A DNA stretch of 17,382 nucleotides from NCBI GenBank assembly GCA_036559965.1, contig DATBSD010000164.1, positions 1 to 17,382 of the forward strand, written 5' to 3'. The translations under genes were made by a program, and so were the position numbers. The notes under the pieces were generated by a model. That model saw nothing but the letters and a program-made list of their open reading frames with translations. It was not told where the DNA came from and ran no database searches. Shown here piece by piece: positions 6,763 through 14,156 of the stretch; positions within the stretch are counted from its first letter, which is position 1; every line of letters begins with the position of its first letter. Origin of the DNA: CSP1-4 sp036559965. Lineage in GTDB: Bacteria > Chloroflexota > Limnocylindria > Limnocylindrales > CSP1-4.

Positions 6763-8790
6763 TCAGACCGACGTGACCTCGGCCGTCGTCGCTGGCGACC
6801 CCGCGGCGTCTGCCGTCGCTGGCCCGCCCGACGGTCGAGCGCCGACGGTCGCCAGGGATGCCCGCATCTGGCGGGCCAAGCCCTCCACATCGAGTCCCAC
6901 GAGCCGTCGCAGGTCGCTCACCGATCCATGATCGACGAAGCGATCGGCCGGCAGGCCCACGATGGCGACGGGCACACCGCGCAGCTCGGCGTCGACGAGA
7001 CCAGCTTCGGCCAGCGCCTCAAGGACCCCGCTGCCGAAGCCTCCGGTCACGACGCTCTCCTCGACGGTCACGACGAGCGCCTTGCCACGCGCCTGCTCGA
7101 CGACGACGTCGCGGTCGAGCGGTTTGGCGTAGCGCGCGTTGATCACCGCGACCGACCAGCCCTCGACCGCCAGCAGGTCGGCGGCGGCCAGGGCGCGCAT
7201 GACGATGGGCCCAAGACCGACCACGAGCAGGTCAGCGCCCGTCCGGAGGACCTCCGCCTGGCCGATGGGGATGGTCGTCGGCTCGACGGCGGGCAGATCG
7301 GAACCTGGGTCACGGGGATAGTGGAGCGCGAACGGGTGATCCTGAGCGAAGGCCGTCCGGAGCAGGCGTCGGGCCTCCTGCTCGTCCTTGGGCGAGGCGA
7401 TGATGAGGTTGGGGATCTGGCGCTGCGCTGGGAGCGTGAACATGCCCTGGTGGCTGGTGCCGTCCTCGCCCACCAGCCCGGCCCGGTCGACGCCGATGAC
7501 GACCGGCTGGTCGTTCTGGCAGGCGTCGTGGACGACCTGGTCGAAGGCACGCTGGAGGAAGGTTGCGTAGACGGCCACGAACGGACGCATGCCGCCCATC
7601 GCCAGGCCGGTCGCGAGCGTCACGGCGTGCTGCTCGGCGATGCCGACGTCATACATGCGGTCGGGGAACCGGGCCGCGAACTTGCTCAGGCCGGTGCCGG
7701 TCGGCATGCCCGCCGTGATGGCCACGACGCGCGGATCCTCGTCCGCGATGGCGATCAGCTCGGCGGCGACGACCGAGGTGTAATTGGGTGGGCGCCGGGC
7801 GAGAGCCGCCGCCTGCGCCGTCGACGGGGTCGCATCGCCATCGGTCGCGACGGCCCCCGGCAGGCCGTTAGCGGGCGCGGTCATCGGTGGCAGCGCGGCA
7901 CCGTGGAAGCCGACCTGGTCGGCCTCCGCCGGCCGGTAGCCGCGGCCCTTCTGGGTGCGCACGTGCACGAGGACCGGGCCGTCCTGCTCGAGTGCCCGCG
8001 ACAGGACGACGTCGAGGGCGTGCAGGTCGTGCCCCGGCACCGGGCCGATGTAGGTGATGCCGAGGTCCTCGAACAGCTGGCCGTGCTGGGCGAAGTCGAC
8101 GACGGCGCCCCGCAGGCGGCGCGACAGGTCGAGCACGGTCGGACCGACGCCGGGGATGCGCTCGACCGCCCGGTCGTAGACCCGCTTCGAGTCCTGCCAG
8201 GCATCCGAGAGCTTGATCCGGCTGAGGTAGCGGCTGAGCGCGCCGACCGAGGGCGAGATGCTCATCTCGTTGTCGTTCAGGACGATGAGCAGGCGGCTGG
8301 CTCGGTGACCGATGTCGTTGAGCGCCTCCGCCGAGAGGCCGGCGAAGATGGCGGCGTCGCCGACGACGACGGCCACCCGCTCCGAGCTGCCGCGCACGTC
8401 GCGCGCCAGGGCGAGCCCCTCCCCGATGGACAGGCCGGTGCCCGCGTGACCGCCATCGAAGACGTCATGCGGGCTCTCGTTGCGACGCGGGAAGCCGCCC
8501 ACCCCGCCGACCTGGCGAAGCGTGCCGAAGCGCTCGAATCGGCCGGTCAAGAGCTTGTGTGGGTAGGCCTGGTGACCGGTGTCCCAGACGATGCGATCGG
8601 TCGGGCTGTCGAGCAGCCGGTGGAGCGCCACGGTCAGCTCGACCACGCCGAGCGAGCTGCCCAGGTGGCCGCCCGTCACGGCGACCGTGTCGATGATCGT
8701 GGTCCGGATCTCGGCGCACAGCTGGAGCAGTGCGGCATCGTCGAGGGATCGCAGGTCCGACGGGCCCTGCAGGCCGGGAAGGATGGCCAA
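6763..8790 (-). CDS. dxs: 1-deoxy-D-xylulose-5-phosphate synthase
   Basis: This TPP enzyme condenses pyruvate and glyceraldehyde 3-phosphate, the first step of the MEP isoprenoid pathway. The 675-residue protein is longer than the usual 620-640: it has extra residues around 300-335 and a low-complexity alanine-rich tail after about 645. Conserved elements are GGHLGSSLGVVELTVALH (40-57), DTGHQAYPHKLLTGR, LNDNEMSISPSVGAL (171-185), GIAEQHAVTLATG (383-395, containing the catalytic E386) and DRAGLVGEDG (435-444). Two motifs are divergent: the TPP site reads GDA at 144-146 instead of GDG, and the segment normally GHSSTS or GHASTS reads GHAGTG (114-119). The start is TTG at 8790 with GGAG eight bases ahead; no ATG or GTG in frame lies between here and the xseB region. 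Confidence 0.93.
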   Translation of the reverse strand: MAILPGLQGPSDLRSLDDAALLQLCAEIRTTIIDTVAVTGGHLGSSLGVVELTVALHRLLDSPTDRIVWDTGHQAYPHKLLTGRFERFGTLRQVGGVGGFPRRNESPHDVFDGGHAGTGLSIGEGLALARDVRGSSERVAVVVGDAAIFAGLSAEALNDIGHRASRLLIVLNDNEMSISPSVGALSRYLSRIKLSDAWQDSKRVYDRAVERIPGVGPTVLDLSRRLRGAVVDFAQHGQLFEDLGITYIGPVPGHDLHALDVVLSRALEQDGPVLVHVRTQKGRGYRPAEADQVGFHGAALPPMTAPANGLPGAVATDGDATPSTAQAAALARRPPNYTSVVAAELIAIADEDPRVVAITAGMPTGTGLSKFAARFPDRMYDVGIAEQHAVTLATGLAMGGMRPFVAVYATFLQRAFDQVVHDACQNDQPVVIGVDRAGLVGEDGTSHQGMFTLPAQRQIPNLIIASPKDEQEARRLLRTAFAQDHPFALHYPRDPGSDLPAVEPTTIPIGQAEVLRTGADLLVVGLGPIVMRALAAADLLAVEGWSVAVINARYAKPLDRDVVVEQARGKALVVTVEESVVTGGFGSGVLEALAEAGLVDAELRGVPVAIVGLPADRFVDHGSVSDLRRLVGLDVEGLARQMRASLATVGARPSGGPATADAAGSPATTAEVTSV

Positions 8791-8798
8791 GGATGGGG

Positions 8799-8802
8799 CT
8801 CC
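8799..8802 (-). promoter_or_regulatory. Ribosome binding site supporting the TTG start of dxs
   Basis: GGAG on the minus strand, eight bases before the TTG at 8790. No in-frame ATG or GTG with better placement is seen in the 71-base gap after xseB, so this decides the rare TTG start. Confidence 0.45.
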
Positions 8803-8832
8803 GCTACGCTCGGGTTCGCACTGGTGACGCCT

Positions 8833-8844
8833 GTCGGCGCCGAC
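8833..8844. repeat. Perfect 12-bp palindrome in the xseB-dxs gap
   Basis: The sequence gtcggcgccgac is its own reverse complement and lies in the 71-base gap (8791-8861) between the xseB stop and the dxs start. There is no following T-run, so it is not a typical rho-independent terminator. It could be an operator half-site pair, a small RNA hairpin or chance. Confidence 0.35.
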
Positions 8845-8861
8845 CTGTGGCGCGGGCGATT

Positions 8862-9140
8862 CTACGCGCTGTCACCGGGATCGAGGTCGATGAGCGTGGG
8901 CGCCGAGCCGCCGGACCCTTCGACCAGACGCTGGACGCGCAGCTCTGCGTCGGCCAGCAGTCTCGAGCAATGGCCATCGAGGGCGACACCGCGCTCGTAG
9001 AGGGCGATGGACAGTTCGAGTGGCAGGCCGCCCGCCTCGAGGCGGGCGACGACGGCCTGGTACTCGGCCAGCGCGGCGTCGAAGGGCATGGCCGCCAGCT
9101 CGGCCTCGGTCAGCGGTGCGGCGTCCAAGCCGTCGGTCAT
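8862..9140 (-). CDS. xseB: Exodeoxyribonuclease VII small subunit
   Basis: XseB binds XseA in several copies to form exonuclease VII, which degrades single-stranded DNA to short oligonucleotides and takes part in repair. The 92-residue protein has the family core FDAALAEYQAVVARLEAGGL (20-39), then LPLELSIALYERGVAL and a terminal helix with ADAELRVQRL. A 19-residue N-terminal extension and an acidic tail flank it. The start ATG at 9140 overlaps the xseA stop by four bases (ATGA), matching the usual coupled xseA-xseB arrangement. A 71-base gap separates it from dxs, where many Firmicutes have ispA. Confidence 0.95.
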   Translation of the reverse strand: MTDGLDAAPLTEAELAAMPFDAALAEYQAVVARLEAGGLPLELSIALYERGVALDGHCSRLLADAELRVQRLVEGSGGSAPTLIDLDPGDSA

Positions 9141-10507
9141 GGCGTCGAGTCTCGCACGCGCTCCACCCGCACGTCCAACGAACCATCGGCCAGACGGACG
9201 TCGAGCGCATCGCCGACGCCGCTCGATGCCGCAGCTCGGACGACGCTCCCGTCGGGCCGCCGGACGATGGCGTAGCCGCGCTCGAGCGTCGCGAAGGGGC
9301 TGAGCGCGGCGAGGCTCGCCTGGGCGGCCGAGATGCCGGCTCGAGCGTCCTGGACGCCGATGTCGACGAGCACGCGAGCCCGCGCGCGGAGGCGTTCGAG
9401 GCTCGCCTGGTCGCGCGCCAGCCGGCCGGTCAGGGCATCGGTCGCGCGATCGAGCAGCAAGCCCAGGCGCTCACGCTCAGCGGCAAGGACGGCCGCCGGG
9501 CGGAGGGCGTCGAGCGCACGCCGCTCGGTGTCGAGGGACCGCCGCCGTCCGCCGACGGCCGCCGCGACGAGCGCGTCCGACCGACGGTGCAGCGCGGCCA
9601 GCCGCGCCGACAGGTCGTCGCGAGATGGCACGGCCAGCTCGGCAGCCACGGACGGCGTGGCGGCTCGGACGTCGGCCGCGAAATCGGCCAGGGTGACGTC
9701 CGACTCATGCCCGACGCCCACGACGACCGGCCGCGGGAAGGCGGCCACCGCGCGCACGACGCGCTCGTCGTTGAACGGCCAGAGGTCTTCGAGCGAACCG
9801 CCGCCTCGGGCGAGGATGAGCAGGTCGATCGCCCGACCGTCGCCGAGGTCGGTCCAGCGCGCGAGGCTGCGCAGGGCACCCAGGATGGTCGCCGGCGCCG
9901 TGTCGCCCTGCACGAGGCAGGGCGCGAAGACGACCCTGACCAGCGGCCAGCGCCGGCGAAGGACCTGGACGACATCGTGGAGCACGGCGCCGGTCTCGCT
10001 CGTGGCCAGGCCGATCGTCCGCGGCCAGTCCGGCAGCGGCCGCTTGCGGGCAGACTCGAAGAGACCCTCGGCCGCCAGCTTCGCCCGCAGGGCCTCGAGG
10101 CGCAGGGCGAGGTCACCGTAGCCTGCCGGCTGGAGCGCATCGACGTACAGCTGGTAGGCGCCTTGCTGCTCGAAGACGTCGATGCGGCCGTGGACGACGA
10201 CCTTGAGGCCGGTCTGCGGCTCGAACGGGATGCGCGCACGCTCATCGCGGAAGATGACGCAGCGCAGCTGGGCGCTGGCGTCCTTGAGCGTCAGGTAGGC
10301 ATGCCCGGCGGCGCTCACGCTGACCTGTCCGACCTCGCCCTCGACCCACACGTCGCGCAGCTCGGACGCTCCGCGCAATCGGTCACGGACGACGCGCGTC
10401 AGCTCACCCACGCTCCGGATGCGCGGGCCGCCCACCGGTGACGTCTCGTCGGGCACGCTGTCCGGCCGCAGCCAGGCGTCCCAGGGTCGATCGTCCCGTT
10501 GCGTCAC
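9137..10507 (-). CDS. xseA: Exodeoxyribonuclease VII large subunit
   Basis: This is the catalytic subunit of exonuclease VII. The 456-residue protein has an N-terminal OB-fold DNA-binding domain (about 30-127, with VWVEGEVGQVSVSAAGHAYL). The catalytic region shows the motifs TSETGAVLHDVVQVL (169-183), ILARGGGSLEDLWPFNDE (231-248) and GHESDVTLADFAADVRAATP (266-285). A long, charged coiled-coil follows from about 295 to 400, and LERGYAIV lies near the C-terminus. All expected segments are present and the length is normal. The GTG at 10507 is used. No clear ribosome binding site precedes it, and it begins 10 bases after the stop of the chagasin-like gene. Confidence 0.96.
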   Translation of the reverse strand: MTQRDDRPWDAWLRPDSVPDETSPVGGPRIRSVGELTRVVRDRLRGASELRDVWVEGEVGQVSVSAAGHAYLTLKDASAQLRCVIFRDERARIPFEPQTGLKVVVHGRIDVFEQQGAYQLYVDALQPAGYGDLALRLEALRAKLAAEGLFESARKRPLPDWPRTIGLATSETGAVLHDVVQVLRRRWPLVRVVFAPCLVQGDTAPATILGALRSLARWTDLGDGRAIDLLILARGGGSLEDLWPFNDERVVRAVAAFPRPVVVGVGHESDVTLADFAADVRAATPSVAAELAVPSRDDLSARLAALHRRSDALVAAAVGGRRRSLDTERRALDALRPAAVLAAERERLGLLLDRATDALTGRLARDQASLERLRARARVLVDIGVQDARAGISAAQASLAALSPFATLERGYAIVRRPDGSVVRAAASSGVGDALDVRLADGSLDVRVERVRDSTP

Positions 10508-10517
10508 ATGAGCTGCG

Positions 10518-10919
10518 CTAGCCGTCGACCTCGACGCTGACCGTGAACGAATCGGTCGGCGCCGGGTCCCCGGAGCGTTGGTAGCCGAGCACGATGGTCG
10601 TGCTGCCCTCCCCGACCGCCTCGAAGGTCAGGGTGTCGACGCCGCCGGCCCCGACCGCGCCGTAGCCGGACGGATCCTGCTGGTAGTCCTCCGAGACGAA
10701 GCGCACGACCGACTCGTCCAGGCCGGGCTGGAGCTGCCACGTGTAGCCGGTCGTCGGATTGGCCTCCAGGGCGATGACGATGCTCGTGCCGACCGAGGCC
10801 GGGACGCTCGAGCCGGAGTCGGCCGCATCGAGCTCGATCGTGGTGCCGGCCGACCCAGGCGCGGCGCAGGCGGCGGCGATGAGCCCAGCGAGCAGCAGGG
10901 CGACGAGTCGTTGGCGCAA
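10518..10919 (-). CDS. Chagasin-like (I42 family) protease inhibitor, putative lipoprotein
   Basis: Members of inhibitor family I42 (chagasin, amoebiasin) block papain-like cysteine peptidases with three loops on an immunoglobulin-like fold. This 133-residue protein has a hydrophobic N-terminus (LVALLLAGLIAAAC), with a plausible lipobox ending at C18, so it may be anchored outside the membrane. Loop one is NPTTGYTW (54-61), an excellent match to the family. The second is the glycine-rich GAVGAGGVDTLTFEA (87-101). The third, normally with an RPW triplet, reads GYQRSGDPAPTD (112-123) and lacks the tryptophan. The start is TTG at 10919, one base after the efp stop. The target peptidase is unknown and no papain-like gene is in this window. 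The gene is an unusual passenger between efp and xseA. Confidence 0.85.
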   Translation of the reverse strand: MRQRLVALLLAGLIAAACAAPGSAGTTIELDAADSGSSVPASVGTSIVIALEANPTTGYTWQLQPGLDESVVRFVSEDYQQDPSGYGAVGAGGVDTLTFEAVGEGSTTIVLGYQRSGDPAPTDSFTVSVEVDG

Positions 10920-10920
10920 C

Positions 10921-11478
10921 TCAGACCCGCGTCTGGTATTCGCCGGTCCGGGTGTCGATCCGGATCGTGTCGCCCTCGCCGACGAAGAGCGGCACCTGGA
11001 CGACGAGGCCGGTCTCGGTCGTGGCCGGCTTGCGCGTGCCAGCCGCCGTGTCGCCGGCGAAGCCCGGTTCGGTCGCCACGATGGCCATGTCGACGCTGAT
11101 GGGCAGCTCGACCCCGATCGTCTCGCCCTCGTAGCTCGTGCGGTCGAGCAGCATGCCGTCCTTGAGATAGCCGACGACGTCCTCGAGCTGGGCGCCGGTC
11201 AGGGTGAACTGGTCGTACGAGTCGGTGTCCATGAAGTGGAACTCATCGCCGTCGCGGTAGAGGAACTGCACCTGGCGCTTGTCGAGGAATGCCCGTGGCC
11301 ACTTCTCGCCCGCCTGGAAGGTCCGCTCGACCGTCTGGCCGCGCTTGATGTTGCGCAGCTTGATGCGCACCTGGGCCGAGCCGCGACCCATCTTGATGTG
11401 GTGGTAGTCGAGGATCTGCCAGAGCTCGCCATCGAGCTCGATGGCGATGCCCTTGCGCAGGTCGCTGGTCGAGACCAT
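10921..11478 (-). CDS. efp: Translation elongation factor P
   Basis: EF-P binds ribosomes stalled on consecutive prolines and restores peptide-bond formation. The 185-residue protein has the full family layout: KOW-like domain I (1-65), then two OB domains with FTLTGAQLEDVVGYLKDGM (90-108) and the C-terminal signature GDTIRIDTRTGEYQTRV. The domain I loop that carries the modified residue reads HIKMGRGSAQVR (27-38), with arginine at 32. Lysine is common in many phyla; arginine is typical of EarP-rhamnosylated EF-Ps. The ATG at 11478 has AGGAG at 11490-11494. An M24 peptidase gene lies just upstream, a frequent arrangement. A possible promoter in the 61-base gap may let it be expressed independently of the genes before it. 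Confidence 0.97.
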   Translation of the reverse strand: MVSTSDLRKGIAIELDGELWQILDYHHIKMGRGSAQVRIKLRNIKRGQTVERTFQAGEKWPRAFLDKRQVQFLYRDGDEFHFMDTDSYDQFTLTGAQLEDVVGYLKDGMLLDRTSYEGETIGVELPISVDMAIVATEPGFAGDTAAGTRKPATTETGLVVQVPLFVGEGDTIRIDTRTGEYQTRV

Positions 11479-11489
11479 GGACGGGGGTT

Positions 11490-11494
11490 CTCCT
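11490..11494 (-). promoter_or_regulatory. Strong ribosome binding site of efp
   Basis: AGGAG on the minus strand, 11 bases before the efp ATG. It is the best Shine-Dalgarno sequence in the window apart from the PH-SHOCT gene, consistent with high EF-P demand. Confidence 0.55.
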
Positions 11495-11508
11495 GTCGGG
11501 GTCGGCGG

Positions 11509-11514
11509 ATTCTA
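11509..11514 (-). promoter_or_regulatory. Possible -10 element upstream of efp
   Basis: TAGAAT on the minus strand matches the sigma-70-type TATAAT at five of six positions, in a 61-base gap of otherwise GC-rich sequence. It would start transcription near 11502, just ahead of the AGGAG. No convincing -35 hexamer is seen 17 bases upstream, so this is weak. Confidence 0.25.
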
Positions 11515-11539
11515 GCCCACCCGGCGCCGATGGCCGCGG

Positions 11540-12760
11540 TCACGCGGCGACGATCGTGACCTCGCGCGGGAAGCGGGTCAGCCGCTCCGACCGTCCCGCT
11601 GACGGGTCGAAGGCGACGAGGTCCTCGATGCGGACGCCGGTCACGCCGGGCAGGTAGACGCCCGGCTCGATCGAGAAGACGGTCGGCGACGGCAGCGGAT
11701 CGTCGGACGCACGCACGCTCAGCGACGGCAGCTCGTGCGTCGCGAGGCCGATGCCGTGGCCGAGACCGTGCCCGAAGTGCTCGCCGTGGCCCGCGTCCTC
11801 GATGACGGCGCGCGCGATGGCGTCGATCGACCGGCCGCCGGGCGCCCGGCCGGCGCCGGCCGCCTCTTCCAGCGCGTCGAGCGCTGCCTGCTGCGCTCGG
11901 GCCACGAGCTCGTAGACCGCCAGGTCATCGGGCCGTGGCTCGCCGACGAAGATGGTCCGCGTCATGTCGCTTCGATAGCCCGCGACCTGCGCCCCGAAAT
12001 CGAACAGGAGCACCTCGCCGGATCGGATCTCGCGCGCGCCTGGCGAGCCGTGTGGCAGCGCCGCGCGCGGGCCCGAGAGGCATGCGACATCGAAGGCGAG
12101 CGCGTCGGCGCCCGACCGGCGCATCGACCACTCGAGATCGAGCGCCAGCTGCGCCTCGGTCATGCCTGGTCGGATGGACGGCAGCAGCCCTTCCAGCGCG
12201 GCATCGCCGATCGCACAGGCTGCCGCGACGCGTTCCAGCTCGGCCGGCTCCTTGATCGCCCGATCGGCCTGCAGCCAGCCCTCGGCGGCGATGAGCTCGA
12301 CGGCCGGCGCCGCCGTGGCCAGGCGCGTCCAGAGCCCATGCATGATGGCGTCGGCCTCGCCGGCCACCCGTCGCCGGTCGGCGACGAGGTCGGGCCAGCG
12401 CGCCGGCAGGTCACCGTATGCGAACACGACCCGGGCGTCCGGACACTGCTCGGTGGCCTGCTCCGTGTAGCGCGAGTCGGCCAACAGGACGACCTCGTCC
12501 GGCGTGACCAGGAACCAGCCCGACGTGCCGGCGACCTTCTCCTCGCCGTCGGCCAGCTCGAAGCCGGTCAGGTAGCGGCTGTGCTCCGGACGACAGCCGA
12601 CGTAGGCATCGACGCGCTCTCGGGCCATCCGCTCACGCAGGCGCGCCAGCCTCGCTGGGCGCGCAGCACGGTCGGCCGCCGCCCAGCGGGCGCGCTGGTC
12701 GTCCCTGACCACGCCGGCGACGGACGGTGCGTCGCCGGCGACGCGCTCGGCCCCGGTCAT
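11540..12760 (-). CDS. pepP: M24 family Xaa-Pro aminopeptidase/dipeptidase
   Basis: This is a metallopeptidase of the pita-bread fold that removes N-terminal residues before proline or splits Xaa-Pro dipeptides. The 406-residue protein has an N-terminal creatinase-like domain (about 35-165, VDAYVGCRPEHSRYLTGFE). The catalytic domain has all five expected metal ligands: D254 (LLFDFGAQ), D265 (SDMTRT), H331 (HFGHGLGHGIGLATHE), E365 (SIEPGVY) and E379 (VRIEDLV). The ATG at 12760 overlaps the mltG stop by four bases; the frame open up to 13033 is mltG shadow. The gene name is by similarity only: PepP, PepQ and the YqhT group are not separable here. Pairing with efp is common and links proline-peptide turnover to proline translation. 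Confidence 0.93.
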   Translation of the reverse strand: MTGAERVAGDAPSVAGVVRDDQRARWAAADRAARPARLARLRERMARERVDAYVGCRPEHSRYLTGFELADGEEKVAGTSGWFLVTPDEVVLLADSRYTEQATEQCPDARVVFAYGDLPARWPDLVADRRRVAGEADAIMHGLWTRLATAAPAVELIAAEGWLQADRAIKEPAELERVAAACAIGDAALEGLLPSIRPGMTEAQLALDLEWSMRRSGADALAFDVACLSGPRAALPHGSPGAREIRSGEVLLFDFGAQVAGYRSDMTRTIFVGEPRPDDLAVYELVARAQQAALDALEEAAGAGRAPGGRSIDAIARAVIEDAGHGEHFGHGLGHGIGLATHELPSLSVRASDDPLPSPTVFSIEPGVYLPGVTGVRIEDLVAFDPSAGRSERLTRFPREVTIVAA

Positions 12761-14082
12761 TGGTAGCCGTACTTGCGCAGGTTCGCCTGGTGCTCCTCGT
12801 ATGTGCGCGCGAAGGCATGCGTCCGTGAATCGTCGTTCTTGAGCACGAAGAAGAGGAAGCCCTTGCTCGTGTCCGGCTCGAGTGCCGCCTCGATCGAAGC
12901 CATGGTCGGGGTCGCGATAGGGCCGTCGGGCAGGCCTGGTTCGCGGTAGGACTGGTAGGAAGCGAGCCCGTCTGGCAGATCGACCTCCTTGAGCGGCTTG
13001 CCGGGCGGCGTCCAGAACGTGAAGTCTGGCCACGCGTCGAACGGCTGATCGTCGAGCTGGACGCTGTCCCAGCCGTAGAAGACGGTCGGATCGGACTCCA
13101 GGAGGCCGGTCGCCCAGCGTTCGGGGTCGAGCCGATTCGCATACACGCCCGCGATGCGAGGTCGTTCCGCGTCCACGCCGGCTTCGCGCTCGACGATGCT
13201 CGCCAGCGTCAGCAGCTGGTAGAAGTCGCGGTCGCCACGCTCTGCCTTCTTCAGCGCGCCAGATGCCTCGAGCTGGCGGCCGAACTCGTCGAGCTGGAGA
13301 CGGACGAGCTCCGGGCCGGTCACGAAGGGGAAGACCTCGAAGGTGCCGCCGGCGAGGTAGCCCTCCAGCGACCGGCCCTCCGGCAGCGTGGCCAGGACGG
13401 GGTACGCCTCGCGGAGCTCGTCGGTCGGCTCGCGCGCCAGCTCGAGATACTCCTGCGCCGCCTCCGGGCGGATGCCGAGGGTCTGGAGGTAGGCGGCGGC
13501 CTGCTCCAGGCGGAGGCCTTCCCGGAGTCCGACGGTGACCGTGCGCACGGGCGCGTCCTGGAGCGCGGCGAGGATGGCCTGAGGCGTCATCGATGGCGTG
13601 AGCTCGTAGGTGCCGGCCTGGATGTCGGCCGCCTTGCCGCCGGTGATGGCGACATATTCGAAGACGAGCGGCCGCGAGATGAGGCCGGCCCGTGCGAGGG
13701 CGCTGGCGACCTCGGATGCCGTCGCGCCAGATGTCACTTCGAAGGGCACCGGGTCGGTGTCGTCACTGACCGGTGCGGTCAGCTCGTCGCCCAGTGCCTC
13801 GGCGACGAGATCGGCGATGAAGCCGGTGCGCAGCGACTGCGGGTTCGAGGCCGCGAAACCGACGGCCCAGCCGGACAGCGCAGGCCGCAGGACGACGGCG
13901 CCGCCGACGAGGATGACCACCGCGAGCACCGCCACCACGGCCACGGCACCGAGACGGATCGAGCGACGGCCGTTGCCGGCGCCACCCCCAGGTGCTCGAC
14001 GGACGCTGCCCTTGGCCCGCACCGTGCCGCGTTGTGGGCCGACCGGGCGCGCCTGGCTCCGTTGCCGATGCGGATCGCTCAC
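12757..14082 (-). CDS. mltG: Endolytic murein transglycosylase MltG
   Basis: MltG cleaves nascent glycan strands near the membrane and is thought to end their elongation. The 441-residue protein has a basic cytoplasmic N-terminus (1-44), one membrane anchor (about 45-66), a LysM-like segment (110-165) and the YceG catalytic domain. Family motifs are EGYLAGGTFEVFPF (240-253), ASIVEREAG (294-302, containing the catalytic glutamate), LESDPTVFYG (328-337) and SYREPGLPDGPIATPTMASI (378-397), ending FFVLKNDDSRTHAFARTYEE. The frame is open to 14403 but upstream codons shadow ruvX. I choose the GTG at 14082 because GGAG lies eight bases ahead; GTG at 14100 is possible. It is followed by the M24 peptidase through ATGA. 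Confidence 0.93.
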   Translation of the reverse strand: MSDPHRQRSQARPVGPQRGTVRAKGSVRRAPGGGAGNGRRSIRLGAVAVVAVLAVVILVGGAVVLRPALSGWAVGFAASNPQSLRTGFIADLVAEALGDELTAPVSDDTDPVPFEVTSGATASEVASALARAGLISRPLVFEYVAITGGKAADIQAGTYELTPSMTPQAILAALQDAPVRTVTVGLREGLRLEQAAAYLQTLGIRPEAAQEYLELAREPTDELREAYPVLATLPEGRSLEGYLAGGTFEVFPFVTGPELVRLQLDEFGRQLEASGALKKAERGDRDFYQLLTLASIVEREAGVDAERPRIAGVYANRLDPERWATGLLESDPTVFYGWDSVQLDDQPFDAWPDFTFWTPPGKPLKEVDLPDGLASYQSYREPGLPDGPIATPTMASIEAALEPDTSKGFLFFVLKNDDSRTHAFARTYEEHQANLRKYGYQ

Positions 14083-14156
14083 GCCTGCGACTCCGCGCAC
14101 GGCCGGCCGTCGCCTCGCGCGGCGAGCGTCGTCCGGCTGCCCCCCGGCCGAGTCAC
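14079..14156 (-). CDS. Possible 25-codon coupling ORF between ruvX and mltG
   Basis: A GTG at 14156 overlaps the ruvX stop (GTGA). It opens a 25-codon frame (MTRPGGSRTTLAARGDGRPC, then AESQA) whose TGA overlaps the mltG GTG (again GTGA). It fills the 70-base gap exactly and would let ribosomes pass from ruvX to mltG without leaving. The peptide resembles nothing I recognise and is basic and low in hydrophobic residues. The arrangement may be chance in GC-rich DNA, and no ribosome binding site was identified for it. Confidence 0.22.
   Translation of the reverse strand: MTRPGGSRTTLAARGDGRPCAESQA
14091..14094 (-). promoter_or_regulatory. Ribosome binding site deciding the mltG start
   Basis: GGAG on the minus strand, eight bases ahead of the GTG at 14082. 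This favours 14082 over the in-frame GTG at 14100. Confidence 0.45.

Noticed and set aside
6694..9000. 768-codon open frame on the plus strand
   Set aside because: It lies antisense to tlyA, dxs and xseB, whose minus-strand products have full family motifs. Its translation has no recognisable domain; long antisense frames are expected at this GC content.
9020..10441. 473-codon open frame on the plus strand
   Set aside because: Antisense to xseA, with arginine/alanine-rich shadow composition and no domain.
11479..11539. Rho-independent terminator between the M24 peptidase gene and efp
   Set aside because: No stable stem followed by a T-run is visible in the 61 bases; only a weak -10-like TAGAAT was found.
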